A stretch of 64,000 nucleotides of DNA from Arion vulgaris (lineage: Eukaryota > Mollusca > Gastropoda > Stylommatophora > Arionidae), in assembly GCA_020796225.1 (NCBI GenBank), contig CM036753.1, forward strand, positions 930,001 to 994,000. The letters run 5' to 3'. The stretch's first letter is position 1. The number at the start of each line of letters is the position of its first letter. The translations under genes and the position numbers were made by a program. Of the stretch, positions 27,501 to 42,500 are shown in pieces. The notes beneath the pieces are model-generated. The model was given only the letters and a program-made list of their open reading frames with translations, was not told the DNA's origin and searched no databases.

Positions 27501-30500
27501 TTGGTCAGACAGAATCTCATTCATCAGGAACAGTTCAGTTAGTCAGACAGAATCATTATCATCAGGAACAAGGTTCCTAGTTAGGTCCAGACAGAATCAT
27601 TCAACTTATCATCAGGAACAAGGTTCCTAGTTAGTCAGACAGAATCATTCAATTTCATCAGGACAAGGTTCTATTGTAGACAGAATCATTCAACTATCAT
27701 CGGAACAAGGTTCCTAGTTAGGTCCAGACAGAATCATTCAACTTATCATCAGGAACAAGGTTCCTAGTTAGGTCCAGACAGAATCATTCAACTTATCATC
27801 AGGAACAAGGTTTCATGTCAGAAAAATGTTTAGGGTCCAGACAGAATCATTCAACTTATCAGGAACAAGGTTCCTAGTTAGGTCCAGACAGAATCATTCA
27901 ACTTATCATCAGGAACAAGGTTCCTAGTTAGGTCCAGACAGAATCATTCAACTTATCATCATCAGGAACAAGGTTCCTAGTTAGGACCAGACAGAATCAT
28001 TCAACTTATCATCATCAGGAACAAGGTTCCTAGTTAGGTCCAGACAGAATCATTCAACTTATCATCAGGAACAAGGTTCCTAGTTAGGTCCAGACAGAAC
28101 AATTCCTGTTATCAGGAACAATGTTCCTAGTTAGGTCCAGACAGAATCATTCAACTTATCATCAGGAACAATGTTCCTAGTTAGGTCCTAGATAGAATTG
28201 TATGAACCATGACATGCAGGTTTGGATGTTGTATGTCCATATCACAACATTTGAGTGTGTGACTGAGGTAGGAGCCTAGGAAGCTACCTAGTTTTTAAAG
28301 TGTTGCAGAAATTGGATGTGCTGGCCTACTTGTAGGGACATAACTGGCACAACATGCAATCTCTCTTAGGCTCAGATCACATACAAATCACAAATAGGGA
28401 CAAGTAGTTGATATGGAGCGTTGAATGAAGAAGAAGATAAATGTGTGGCCCAACACTCTTTGTCTGATGGTTCTACTATCTGCCAGCAATAGAATAGTTA
28501 CTTGTGTTTGATTGATTGATAGCACCATCTTCATTGCACTTTGGTGAGTAACCATGTGTGCTCCAATCTCTTTCTTACACAGGAAGATCTCAGCGGCAGT
28601 GCAGGAACTCCATAGAACCGTGAGAGTCCTGATGTCTTTTTGAAGATAGTGAATCTTTTCTGTAGAGAATTTAATTCATGAATCTTTCTAATGAATTTTG
28701 ACCATGAGAAGTGAGACCACCTTTCTACTTTTCATTTCAATGCTAACTTTTACCTGTCAACTGAACTAGGACCTCGTTTTATCTTCCGTCTCGATGGATC
28801 ATGATTCACACACTGATCAGGGTCTCTGGAATATTCTGATGCTCCGGGACAACTGAGTACTTTGGGAACGACATCTAACCTCTACCGAAGGAGACCCCGT
28901 ATTTTACTTGTGTGATATCATATGTGAACACTGATGTCCTGAAAGAAGTAAATGTTAAAGAGAATTAGCTGATAAACAACATACTATACAGAAAAATTAG
29001 ATACTATGGTCACATCAAGCGTCACGATGGCCTGGAGAGAACAATATTAGAGGCAGGGTCCCAGGACGCAGAGGCAGACCAAGAAGAAGATGGCTACAAG
29101 ATATTAAAGAAACCATGAACATGACCATCGACGAAGTGGGTGAACTGGCAAGAGACAGAGTGAATTTCAGATGTGCTGCAAAGAAGCAACGTCCTATAAA
29201 GGATACACACCTTGATGATGATGAGGATGATATCATATAGATAATATGTGTTACTTGATGCGTAATAGCATATAGATAATATATGTTACTTGTGTGATAT
29301 CGTATAGATAATATATGTTACTTGTGTGATCAAGTAATAGCTGATATTAGATAATATTGTTACTTGATGTTGATATGATAATATGATTATGTGGATATCG
29401 TATAGATTATGCTTTTTGTGATATCGTATAGATATGTGTTACTTGATGCGTAATAGCATATAGATAATATATGTTACTTGTGTGATATCATATAGATAAT
29501 ATGTGTTACTTATTGCATGATATATCGGATATATAGATAATATGTGTTACTTTTGGATACGTATAGTATTTCTTTTTATAGATAATATATGTTACTTGTG
29601 TGATATCCATAGATAATATATGTTACTTGTGTGATATCATATAGATAATATGTGTTACTTGATGCGTAATATCATATAGATAATATATGTTACTTGTGTG
29701 ATATCGTATAGATAATATGTGTTACTTGTGTGGTGTGATATCGTATAGATAATATGTGTTACTTGATGCTTACATCAACCAGATACGGTAACGTCACACA
29801 TCCCTTCACCACTAGAGATGTCTGATGAGAGAGTACAGAAGTTGATGGGCAGCACCAGTCAACAGTTTTCTTTACTGCCAGAAACTACCCAACAACTACA
29901 GAAAGGTTATTTATTGCATCATATAAGAGATCTGATGTAACTTACTACTTGACTTATTCCTCTCTCCTCTTCTCATGGAGCATAGGGCCTCAATAGTTGT
30001 TTGGAAATTTCTCTGTCTCTCTGCCTGTTTTATTTATGGTCTCTCAGGATAGCCAAGCACTCTTCAGTTCCTTAAGAACATTTTGTCTCCAGGTCTGTTT
30101 AAGGTGTCCTCTTTTTCATTTTCCTTGCGGGTTCCACTCAAGTGCTTGTCTAGTGACACTCGACTGTGTCTTCTGTAGGGTATATCCAACCCATCTTCAT
30201 TTTCTCCTCTTAACCTGGCTCATCATGGGTTCCTGTCGGTTTTTATCCACAGGTCTGTGTTTGCAACTCTGTCATACCATCTCAGTCTGAGAATCCACCG
30301 AAGACATCCTTTGACAAAGGTCTGAATATTATTTGTATTTAACTTGATGATTCGTCATGTTTCCGAGCTATACAGCAACACAGATTTCACATTTGAGCTG
30401 AATATCCTGAGCTTTGTTTTCATGGAGATGGCATTGGACTTCTTCCACACTGTGTGTAAGATAGCAAAGGCTTGTCGTGCTTTCCTAATCCTGGCATTAA

Positions 30501-33500
30501 TGTCCTCATCTGTATCTCCTGATTTTCTGATCTTGCTTCCAAGGTAGACAAATTTACCAATATCTTCTATACCCCTTCCCTCAATCAATATTGGGTCTTG
30601 CTGTATATTTTTGCTTCACAGTATTTTTGTCTATCTGATGTTACATTAGATAGAATGATATAGACACATGAAGTAGTAACTTACACAGAAGTAACATAAC
30701 ATTAGATAGAATGATATAAAACATGAAGTAGTAACTTACACAGAAGTAACATAACATTAGATAGAATAATATAGACATCAGACAAATAGGAAAGACTAAG
30801 TAAAACCATGTACTAATATACAATTATTAAATGTACCTTAGTTCCCATTTTCTTGGTAACGTTAGTTTTGATAGAAATGTTGATTTTTCCTGTTTTTGTG
30901 CTTTGTAAAATTATCTTCATTTATTATAATGTTTTGTATATACAAATATAGCATTGACATTAGGTAGAATTATATTTGTATAGCAGTGACATTAGGTAGA
31001 ATTATATTTATATAGCAATGACATTAGGTAGAATTATATTTATATAGCATTGACATTAGGTAGAATTATATTTATATAGCATTGACATTAGGTAGAATTA
31101 TATTTATATAGCAATGACATTAGATAGAATTATATTTATATAGCAGTGACATTAGGTAGAATTATATTTATATAGCAGTGACAGGTAGAATTATATTTGT
31201 ATATCATTGATATTAGTAGAATTATATTTATATAGCAAGATGACATTACGTAAATTATATTTATACAGTCATTGACATTAGTAGAGAATTATATTTATAT
31301 AGCTACAATGACATATAGGACAAAATTTTATACTTTATAAACAGGACATTAGGTAGAATTATATTTATATAGCAAGTGACATTAGGTAGATTATATTTAT
31401 ATTGTAAATGACATGCAGGTAGAATTATATTTATAGGCTAACTGGGCATTAGGTAGAATTATAGTTATATAGCAAATACATAGGTTTGAATTATATGTAT
31501 ATAGAGAGAATAGATAGAATTATATTATATAGTCTAACATTAGATAGAATTATATTTATTATAGCAAATGACATTAGGTAGAATTATATTTGTATATCAT
31601 TGACATTAGGTAGAATTATATCTATATAGCAATGACATTAGGTAGAATTATATTTATATAGCAATGACATTAGGTAGAATTATATTTGTATGGCATTGAC
31701 ATTAGGTAGAATTATATTTATATAGCAATGGCATTAGGTAGAATTATATTTATATAGCAGTGACATTAGATATAATTATATTTATATAGCAATGACATTA
31801 GGTAGAATTATATTTATATAGCAGTGCCATTAGATAGAATTATATTTATATAGCAGTGACATTAGGTAGAATTATATTTATATAGCAGTGCCATTAGATA
31901 GAATTATATTTATATAGCAGTGACATTAGATAGAATTATATTTATATAGCAATGACATTAGATAGAATTATATTTATATAGCAGTGACATTAGATAGAAT
32001 TATATTTATATAGCAGTGACATTAGATAGAATTATATTTATATAGCAGTGACATTAGATAGAATTATATTTATATAACAGTGACAGGTAGAATTATATTA
32101 TATATCAGTGATATTAGATAGAATTATATTTGTATAGCAGTGACGTTAGATAGAATTATATTATATAGCAATGACATTAGGTAGAATTATATTTATATAA
32201 CAGTGACAGGTAGAATTATATTTATATAGCAGTGACATTAGGTAGAATTATATTTATATAACAGTGACATAAGATAGAATTATATTTATATAGCAGTGAC
32301 ATTAGATAGAATTATATTTATATAGCAATGACATTAGATAGAATTATATTTATATAGCAATGACATTAGGTAGAATTTTATTTATATAGCAGTGACATTA
32401 TATATAATTATATTTATATAGCAGTGACATTAGATAGAATTATATTTATATAACAGTGACATAAGATAGAATTATATTTATATAACAGTGACATAAGATA
32501 GAATTATATTTATATAGCAGTGACATTAGATAGAATTATATTTATATAGCAGTGACATTAGATAGAATTTTATTTATATAGCAGTGACATTAGATAGAAT
32601 TATATTTATATAACAATGACATTAGATAGAATTATATTTATATAGCAGTGACATTAGGTAGAATTATATTTATATAGCAGTGACATTAGATAGAATTATA
32701 TTTATATAACAGTGACAGGTAGAATTATATTTATATATCAGTGATATTAGATAGAATTATATTTGTATAGCAGTGACGTTAGATAGAATTTTATTTATAT
32801 AGCAGTGACAGATGTTATAAAAGACACATTCGATCCGTCACACATACCCACATATTCATACACTACACAGCCTCAGATAGAGCCTCATGCAGTTAGAGCA
32901 CATACACTATACAGCCTCAGATACAGCCTCATGCAGTTAGAACACATACAATGTCAACATTTAATGGGACAAAAATTAAATATGGGCAAACTGACTCTCA
33001 TAAAACAGGACATGTGAGAGGAGAGAGAAAGCAAAATTGAGAGTTGCCCATGCAGTGCCGGGGCCCTACAAGGGAAGCAAAGAATAGTACCACTGCAACC
33101 TACAAGGCATGTCTCAAGAGTTGACTGATGTAGGGGCCTAGGGAAGTGACTCTAGTAAATAACATGCATGGTAGAAATCGGATGTGCTGGTCTACTTGTA
33201 AGCGCATAACTGGCACAGCGTACAATTGCTCTTAGGCTTGGATCATGTACAAATCACATAGAGTGGTTAGTAAGTGGTCGATATAGAGCATATGAAGAAG
33301 AAGAGAGAGAGAAAGTTCAAGACAAATCTCAATAGATCTTAACAACCATGAGAAGAAAGTGTTAATTTATCTAACATCAAACAGGTACATTAGATAGAGA
33401 GAGAGAGAAAGTTCGAGACAAATCTCAATAGATCTTAACAACCATGAGAAGAAAGTGTTAATTTATCTAACATCAAACAGGTACATTAGATAGAGAGAGA

Positions 33501-36500
33501 GAGAAAGAAAGTGTTGATTTATCTAACATCAAACAAACACATTAGAGAGAGAGAGAGAGAAAGAAAGTGTTGATTTATCTAACATCAAACAGACACATTA
33601 GAGAGAGAGAAAAAGAAAGTGTTGATTTACCCTAACATCAAACAGACACAGAGAGAGAAGAAAGTGTTGATTTATTTAACATCAAACACATGAACACAAT
33701 TGATGACATTCTGCTGCAGTAGAATGATGACTAGTCAATGATTTCAGATTTCCAAGCTTGCAGCTCACATCAAGATGTACCAGTCATCATTTTTATTTCA
33801 AAGATGTTCCCTGTGGAAAGGAAATCTTTGCCAAGAAATAAATCCAGGTTGTTATCTCATTTCTTGTATCAATGTTGCAGTTACTGTTCCCTTGCACATG
33901 ATAGTGTTGTCATGTTCTTGTATTGATGTTGTAGTTGCTGTTCCCTTGCACATGATAGTGTTGTCATGTTCTTGTATTGATGTTGTAGTAGCTGTTCCCT
34001 TGCACTTGATAGTGTTGTCATGTTCTTGTATTGATGTTGTAGTTGCTGTTCCCTTGCACATGATAGAGTTGTCATGTTTTTTGTACTGATGTTGTAGTTG
34101 CTGTTCCCTTGCACATGATAGTGTTGTCATGTTTTTTGTATTGATGTTGTAGTTGCTGTTCCCTTGCACTTGATAGTGTTGTCATGTTCTTGTATTGATG
34201 TTGTAGTTGCTGTTCCCTTGCACTTGATAGTGTTGTCATGTTTTTTGTATTGATGTTGTAGTTGCTGTTCCCTTGCACATGATAGTGTTGTCATGCTCTT
34301 GTAGTACTGCTCTTGTAGTAGCTGTTCCCTTGCAATGATGTTGCAGTCATATTCTTGCAGTAATGCTGAAGTGATGTTGTCATGGTGTTCTTGCAGTGAT
34401 GTTGCTGTCATATTCTTACAGTAATGTAATGTTGTTTTTATTTAAATGATGTTGTAGTTGCGCTGTTGTTGCAATGTTATCATGATAAACGTACAAGAAC
34501 TGTCATCACGTAAGAAAGCAAATTATTACCTTGACATTAGCAGCCATTATCTGTTTGTCTGAGGTGCATACATTATCATATGATTGATATATTATTGTTT
34601 GTTGTGTGTGACCTGACAGATGCAAGTTGTGTGGCACAACTCTGACAGATGAAGAACTTCAAGCGAAACGTGTTGAGGCACGACAACGACATGCTGAGAT
34701 TCTTTCAAAGCTAGACAACACTCACACCACTGTTGAGGATGGAGATGATAGCAGAAACATCAAAGCAGATTCTCAACCTACAAATGGACATACATATTTA
34801 GAAGGTAGTCAATGTTGAATGTTACTTGTCTTCTGTCTGTATTACTTTATGTTACTTGTCTTCTGTCTGTATTACTTTTATGTTACATGTCTTCTTCTGA
34901 CTACGTTATATGTCTCTCTTCTGACTTTTTTATGTTACTTCTCTGTCTGTCTCTGACTTAGTTACATGTCTTCTTCTGACTACAGTTACATGTCTCTCTC
35001 TGACTAGTTACATGTCTCTCTCTCTGACTACAGTTACATGTCTCTCTCTGACTACAGTTACATGTCTCTGACTACAGTTACATGTTTCTCTCCAACTACA
35101 GTTACATGTCTCTCTCTGACTACAGTTACATGTCTCTCTCTGACTACAGTTACATTTCTCTCTCTGACTACAGTTACATGTTCTCTCTAACTACAGTTAC
35201 ATGTCTCTCTCTAACTACAGTTACATGTCTCTCTCTGACTACAGTTACATGTCTCTCTCTAACTACAGTTACATGTCTCTCTCTGACTACAGTTACATGT
35301 CTCTCTCTGACTACAGTTACATGTTCCTCTCTGACTACAGTTACATGTTTTCTCTGACTACAGTTACATGTTTCTCTCCTAACTACAGTTACAGTCTCTC
35401 TCTGACTACAGTTACATGTCTCTCTCTGACTACAGTTACATGTCTCTCCTTTACTACAGTTACATGTCTCTCTCTGACTACAGTTACATGTTCTCTTCTG
35501 ACTACAGTTACATGTCTCTCTCTGACTAGTTACATGTCTCTCTGACTACAGTTACATGTCTCTCTCTGACTACAGTTACATGTTCCTCTCTGACAACAGT
35601 TACATGTCTCTCTCTCTGACTACAGTTACATGTCTCTCTCTGACTAGTTACATGTCTCTCTGACTACAGTTACATGTTTCTCTCTCTGACTACAGTTACA
35701 TGTCTCTCTCTGACTACAGTTACATGTCTCTCTGACTACAGTTACATGTCTCTCTCTCTGACTACAGTTACATGTCTCTCTCTAACTACAGTTACATGTC
35801 TCTCTCTAACTACAGTTACATGTCTCTCTCTGACTACAGTTACATGTCTCTCTCTAACTACAGTTACATGTCTCTCTCTGACTACAGTTACATGTTTCTC
35901 TCTCTGACTACAGTTACATGTTTCTCTCTCTGACTACAGTTACATGTTTCTCTCTCTGACTACAGTTACATGTTTCTCTCTGACTACAGTTACATTTCTC
36001 TCTCTGACTACAGTTACATGTCTCTCTCTGACTACAGTTACATGTCTCTCTGACTACAGTTACATGTCTCTCTCTCTGACTACAGTTACATGTTTCTCTC
36101 TCTGACTACAGTTACATGTTTCTCTCTCTGACTAGTTACATGTCTCTCTCTGACTACAGTTACATGTCTCTCTCTGACTACAGTTACATGTCTTTTCTCT
36201 GACTCAGTTACATGTTCTCTCTCTGACTACAGTTACATGTCTCTCTCTGACTCAGTTACATGCTCTCTCTGACTACAGTTACATGTCTCTCTCTGACTAC
36301 AGTTACATGTCTCTCTCTGACTACAGTTACATGTCTCTCTCTAACTACAGTTACATGTCTCTCTCTGACTACAGTTACATGTTCCTCTCTGACTACAGTT
36401 ACATGTTCTCTCTCTGACTACAGTTACATGTCTTCTCTGACTACAGTTACATGTTTCTTCTCTTTTGACTACAGTTACATGTTTCTCTCTCTGACTACAG

Positions 36501-39500
36501 TTACATGTCTCTCTCTGACTACAGTTACATGTCTCTCTCTCTGATTACAGTTACATGTCTCTCTCTGACTACAGTTACATGTCTCTCTCTGACTACAGTT
36601 ACATGTCTCTCTGACTACAGTTGACTAGTTACATGTCTCTCTGACTACAGTTACATGTCTCTCTCTGACTACAGTTACATGTCTCTCTCTCTGACTACAG
36701 TTACATGTTTCTCTCTCTGACTACAGTTACATGTTTCTCTCTGACTACAGTTACATGTCTCTCTCTGACTACAGTTACATGTCTCTCTCTGACTACAGTT
36801 ACATGTCTCTCTCTGACTACAGTTACATGTTCCTCTCTGACAACAGTTACATGTCTCTCTCTCTGACTACAGTTACATGTCTCTCTCTGACTACAGTTAC
36901 ATTTCTCTCTCTGACTACAGTTACATGTTTCTCTCTGACTACAGTTACATGTCTCTCTCTCTGACTACAGTTACATGTCTCTCTTCTGACTACAGTTCAT
37001 GTTTCTCTCTGACTACAGTTACATGTTCTCTCTGACTACAGTTACAGTTCTCTCTCTGACTACAGTTACATGTCTCTCTCTGACTACAGTTACATGTCTC
37101 TCTCTCTGACTACAGTTACATGTTTCTCTCTGACTACAGTTACATGTCTCTCTCTCTGACTACAGTTACATGTCTCTCTCTGACTACAGTTACATGTCTC
37201 TCTCTGACTACAGTTACATGTCTCTCTCTGACTACAGTTACATGTCTCTCTCTGACTACAGTTACATGTTCTCTCTGACTACAGTTACATGTCTCTCTCT
37301 GACTACAGTTACATGTCTCTCTCTGACTACAGTTACATGTCTCTCTCTGACTACAGTTACATGTCTCTCTCTGACTACAGTTACATGTCTCTCTCTCTGA
37401 CTACAGTTACATGTCTCTCTCTGACTACAGTTACATGTCTCTCTCTGACTACAGTTACATGTCTCTCTCTGACTACAGTTACATTTCTCTCTCTCTGACT
37501 ACAGTTACATGTCTCTCTCTGACTACAGTTACTTTCTCTCCTGACTACAGTTACATGTCTCTCCCTCTGACTACAGTTACATGTCTTCTCTCTCCTTGAC
37601 TACAGTTACATGTTTTCTCTCTGACTACAGTTACATGTCTCTCTCTCGACTACAGTTACTGTCTCTCTGACTACAGTTACATGCTTGCTTCTCTCTCTCT
37701 GACTACAGTTACATGTTCTCTCTGACTACAGTTACATGTCTCTCTCTGACTACAGTTACATGTCTCTCTCTGACTACAGTTACATGTTCTCTCTGACTAC
37801 AGTTACATGTCTCTCTCTGACTACAGTTACATGTCTCTCTCTGACTACAGTTACATGTCTCTCTCTGACTACAGTTACATGTTCCTCTCTGACAACAGTT
37901 ACATGTCTCTCTCTCTGACTACAGTTACATGTCTCTCTCTCTGACTACAGTTCATTCTCTCTGACTACAGTTACATGTCTTCTCTCTGACTACAGTTACA
38001 TGTCTCTCTCTGACTACAGTTACATGTTCTCTCTGACTACAGTTACATGTTCTCTCTGACTACAGTTACATGTCTCTCTCTCTGACTACAGTTACATGTT
38101 CCACACAGTTACATTTCTCTCTGACTACAGTTACATGTCTCTCTCTGAACTATTCTAGTTACATGTTCTCTCTGACTACAGTTACATGTCTCTCTCTGAC
38201 TACAGTTACATGTCTCTCTCTGACTACAGTTACATGTCTCTCTCTGACTACAGTTACATGTCTCTCTCTGACTACAGTTACATGTTCTCTCTGACTACAG
38301 TTACATGTCTCTCTGACTACAGTTACATGTCTCTCTCTGACTACAGTTACATGTCTCTCTCTGACTACAGTTACATGTCTCTCCTCTCTTGACTACATTA
38401 CATGTTCTCTCTCTGACTACAGTTACATGTCTCTCTCTGACTACAGTTACATGTCTCTCTCTGACTACAGTTACATGTCTCTACTCTTCTGACTACAGTT
38501 ACATGTTCTCTCTGACTACAGTTACATGTTTCTCTCTGACTACAGTTACATGTCTCTCTCTGACTACAGTTACATGTCTCTCTCTCTGACTACAGTTACA
38601 TGTCTCTCTCTGACTACAGTTACATGTTCTCTCTGACTACAGTTACATGTCTCTTCTCTGACTACAGTTACATGCTCTCTCTCGTCTATACAGTTACATG
38701 TCTCTCTCTGACTACAGTTACATGTTCCTCTCTGACAACAGTTACATGTCTCTCTCTCTGACTACAGTTACATGTCTCTCTCTCTCTGACTACAGTTACA
38801 TGTCTCTCTCTCTCTGACTACAGTTACATGCTCTTACTCTCTGACTACAGTTACATGTTCTCTCTGACTACAGTTACAGTTTCATACTCTCTGACTATCA
38901 GTTACATGTTTCTCTTGACTACAGTTATGTTATCAAATGCATACATTTGACTACAGTTCATGTTCTCTTATACAGTTCTGTCAAGAATTCTTCTGAACTT
39001 ACATGTCTCATCAGTTTTCTTCTCTAACATGACTACAAGTTACATGTTTTATACAGTTACAGTTTCTCTTGACTAAGTTACAGTTCCAATTTGAATCAGT
39101 AATACTCTCTGACAAGTACATGTAATAAGTATGTATTTAATCATTAGCTCTATAAGTACATGCTTACATTGTACTAGTACTTCTTCTATGACTAAGTTAC
39201 AGTTCTCTGCTATATTACATACAGTTATATTTCTCTCTGACTATAGTTACATGTCTTCTCTGACTACAGTCTACGTCTCTCTGACTAGCAGTTCATGTTC
39301 TCTTACTGACTACATTACATGCTTCATTCTGACCATGTTACATGTCTTCTCTTGTACATGTATATAGTACATGTCTCTGCTCTGACTAAGTTACATGTCT
39401 TACTCTGACTAATACTATGCCATTATACAGTTACTTCTCTGACTAAGTTACATGTTTCCTCTGACTAACAGTTACATTGTCTTCTTATAAGTTACATTGT

Positions 39501-42500
39501 CTCTCTGACTATTAGTTACATGTCTCTCTCTGACTATCTAGTTACAGTCATCTTCTGACTACAGATTACCCTGTATTACTCTCTGATACATTACATGTCC
39601 TCTAAGTTACATGTTACTCTCTGACACAGTTACATGTCCACTCTATCTGTATACGTACATGTCATTGCTCTGACTAGCAGTTACATGACTCTCTCTACTA
39701 CAGTACATGCTCTATATCTGACTACAGTTACATTAAGTGACTCATTACATATCTTGACAACAGTACATTGTCTCTCTCATGACTATTAAGTTACTATTGT
39801 TTCTTACTACAGTACATGCTACTTCTGACTAATTACATAGTTATGCTATCTCTGACATACAGTTACATTGTTTAATCTCTATCTATATTAATGTCTTCTT
39901 ATAAGTTACTATTTCTTCTGATCTAATTACAGTCTCTTTATGACTAGTACTTGCCTCTGACTAATTACATTGCTTTGCAAGAATTTTCAGTGGAACTATT
40001 CGTAGGGGTTCTCAAGTATTTTTCCTTGGCCCTAAACATGACCCCAGACAAGTTTTACATGAAGTAAGTGACAGTTAAGCTTGTGACTCTTAATTTAGTA
40101 ACGGCACAGGAATGTGAATACTTTCTATGCTATATTAAGTAGCATGCTATATTAAGTATTGTGCTATATTAAGTAATATGCTATACTGAGTACTATTCTA
40201 TATTAAATATCAAGCTATATTGAGTATTATGCTATATTATATACCAAGCTATATTGAATATTATGATATATTAAGTACTATACAATATTGTGTACTGTGC
40301 TATATTAAGTACCAAGCTATATTGAATATTATGCTATATTAAGTACTGTGCTATATTAAGTGACATGCTATATTAAGCACCATGATATATTAAGTACTGT
40401 GCTATATTAAGTACCGTGATATAGTAAGTACCATGCTATATTTAGTACCATGCTATATTTAGTACCATGCTATATTGCATACCATGATATATTAAGTACA
40501 AAGCTATATTGAATATTATGCCATATTAAGTACTATGCTATATTAAGTGACATGCTATATTAAGTACCATGATATATTAAGTACCAAGCTATATTGAATA
40601 GTATGCTATATTAAGTAATATGCTATATTAAGTACCATGCTATATTAAGTACCATGCTATATCAAGTACTATGCTATATTAAGTACCATGCTATATTAAG
40701 TACTATGCTATATTAAGTGCCATACTATATTGAATATTGTGCTATATTAAGTACCATGCTATATTAACTCCTTGTGGACCAAACGCCACTCTAAGTGCCG
40801 TTTTTTATAGTAGAAACAAATGCATGGTCCACTAAGAGTTAAGTACTATGCTATATTAAGTACCATGCTATATTGAATATTATGCTGTATTAAGTACCAT
40901 GCTATATTAAGTACTATGCTATATTGAATATTATGCTATATTAAGTACCATTCTATATTGCATATTATGCTATATTAAGTACCATGCTATATTGAATATT
41001 ATGCTATATTAAGTACTATGCTATATTGAATATTATGCTATATTAAGTACTATGCTATATTGAATATTATGCTATATTAAGTACCATGCTATATTGAATA
41101 TTATGCTATATTAAGTACCATACTATATTGAATATTATGCTATATTAAGTACTATGCTATATTGAATATTATGCTATATTAAGTACTATGCTATATTAAG
41201 TACCATGCTATATTGAATATTATGCTATATTAAGTACCATGCTATATTGAATATTATGCTATATTAAGTACCATGCTATATTAAGTACTATGCTATATTG
41301 AATATTATGCTATATTAAGTACCATGCTATATTAAGTACTATGCTATATTAAGTACCATGGTATATTGAATATTATGCTATATTAAGTACCATGCTATAT
41401 TAAGTATTATGCTATATTAAGTACCATGCTATATTGAATATTATGCTATATTAAGTACCATGCTATATTAAGTACTATGCTATATTGAATATTATGCTAT
41501 ATTAAGTAACATGCTATATTAAGTACTATGATATATTAAGTACCATGGTATATTGAATATTATGCTATATTAAGTACCATGCTATATTGAATATTATGCT
41601 ATATTAAGTACCATGCTATATTGAATATTATGCTATATTAAGTACCATGCTATATTAAGTACCATGCTATATTAAATTATCGGTCTCAATTCTTTGGAGG
41701 AGAATGAGGGGTTGCCCAGGATAGAGCGGTATGGATAAATTGCTTGCTGGCCCTATATAACATATAACGGTACAAGAGGCATTATTATTATTATATTACA
41801 TAACATACTATGTTATCCTAATTGAAAAAAACAAAGAGTATTTCAATCATCATGCAAGTGACTTTACTGCTTACTTCTTCTTGTACTTTGTGATATGTTT
41901 GATTTTTGCCAAGAACGTGTATACGTTGCGCTATGGTTTGGTAGGCCCCTAAACACATAGACTTCTACACATTTAGGACACATGTATCCGATTTCAGCCA
42001 AACTTCCTTAGTCGCCTCTTATGACATGCAGGGCAGGTAACAGTGGTTCTATTCTTTACACCCCATATTTGGGCCCCAGTAAGCACTCGGGCGTACTGCA
42101 TACTGTTCAGCACCACAAGTAACTGCACCACAAGTAACAGCACCACAAGTAACTGCACCACAAGTAACTGCACCACAAGTAACTGCACCACAAGTAACTG
42201 CACCACAAGTAACTGCACCACAAGTAACAGCACCACAAGTAACTGCACCACAAGTAACTGCACCACAAGTAACTGCACCACAAGTAACTGCACCACAAGT
42301 AACTGCACCACAAGTAACAGCACAACAAGTAACTGCACCACAAGTAACCTCACCACAAGTAACTGCACCACAAGTAACTGCACCACAAGTAACAGCACCA
42401 CAAGTAACTTCACCACAAGTAACAGCACCACAAGTAACTGCACCACAAGTAACTGCACCACAAGTAACTGCACCACAAGTAACCTCACCACAAGTAACTG

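Noticed and set aside
30344..30547. Plus-strand ORF at 30.3-30.5 kb
   Set aside because: The real signal is the antisense RT relic ([21 protein letters not shown]) on the minus strand.
35082..38589. Many 60-110 codon ORFs rich in SLTTVTC
   Set aside because: All come from the 24-bp array, with frame changes wherever a CT is gained or lost.
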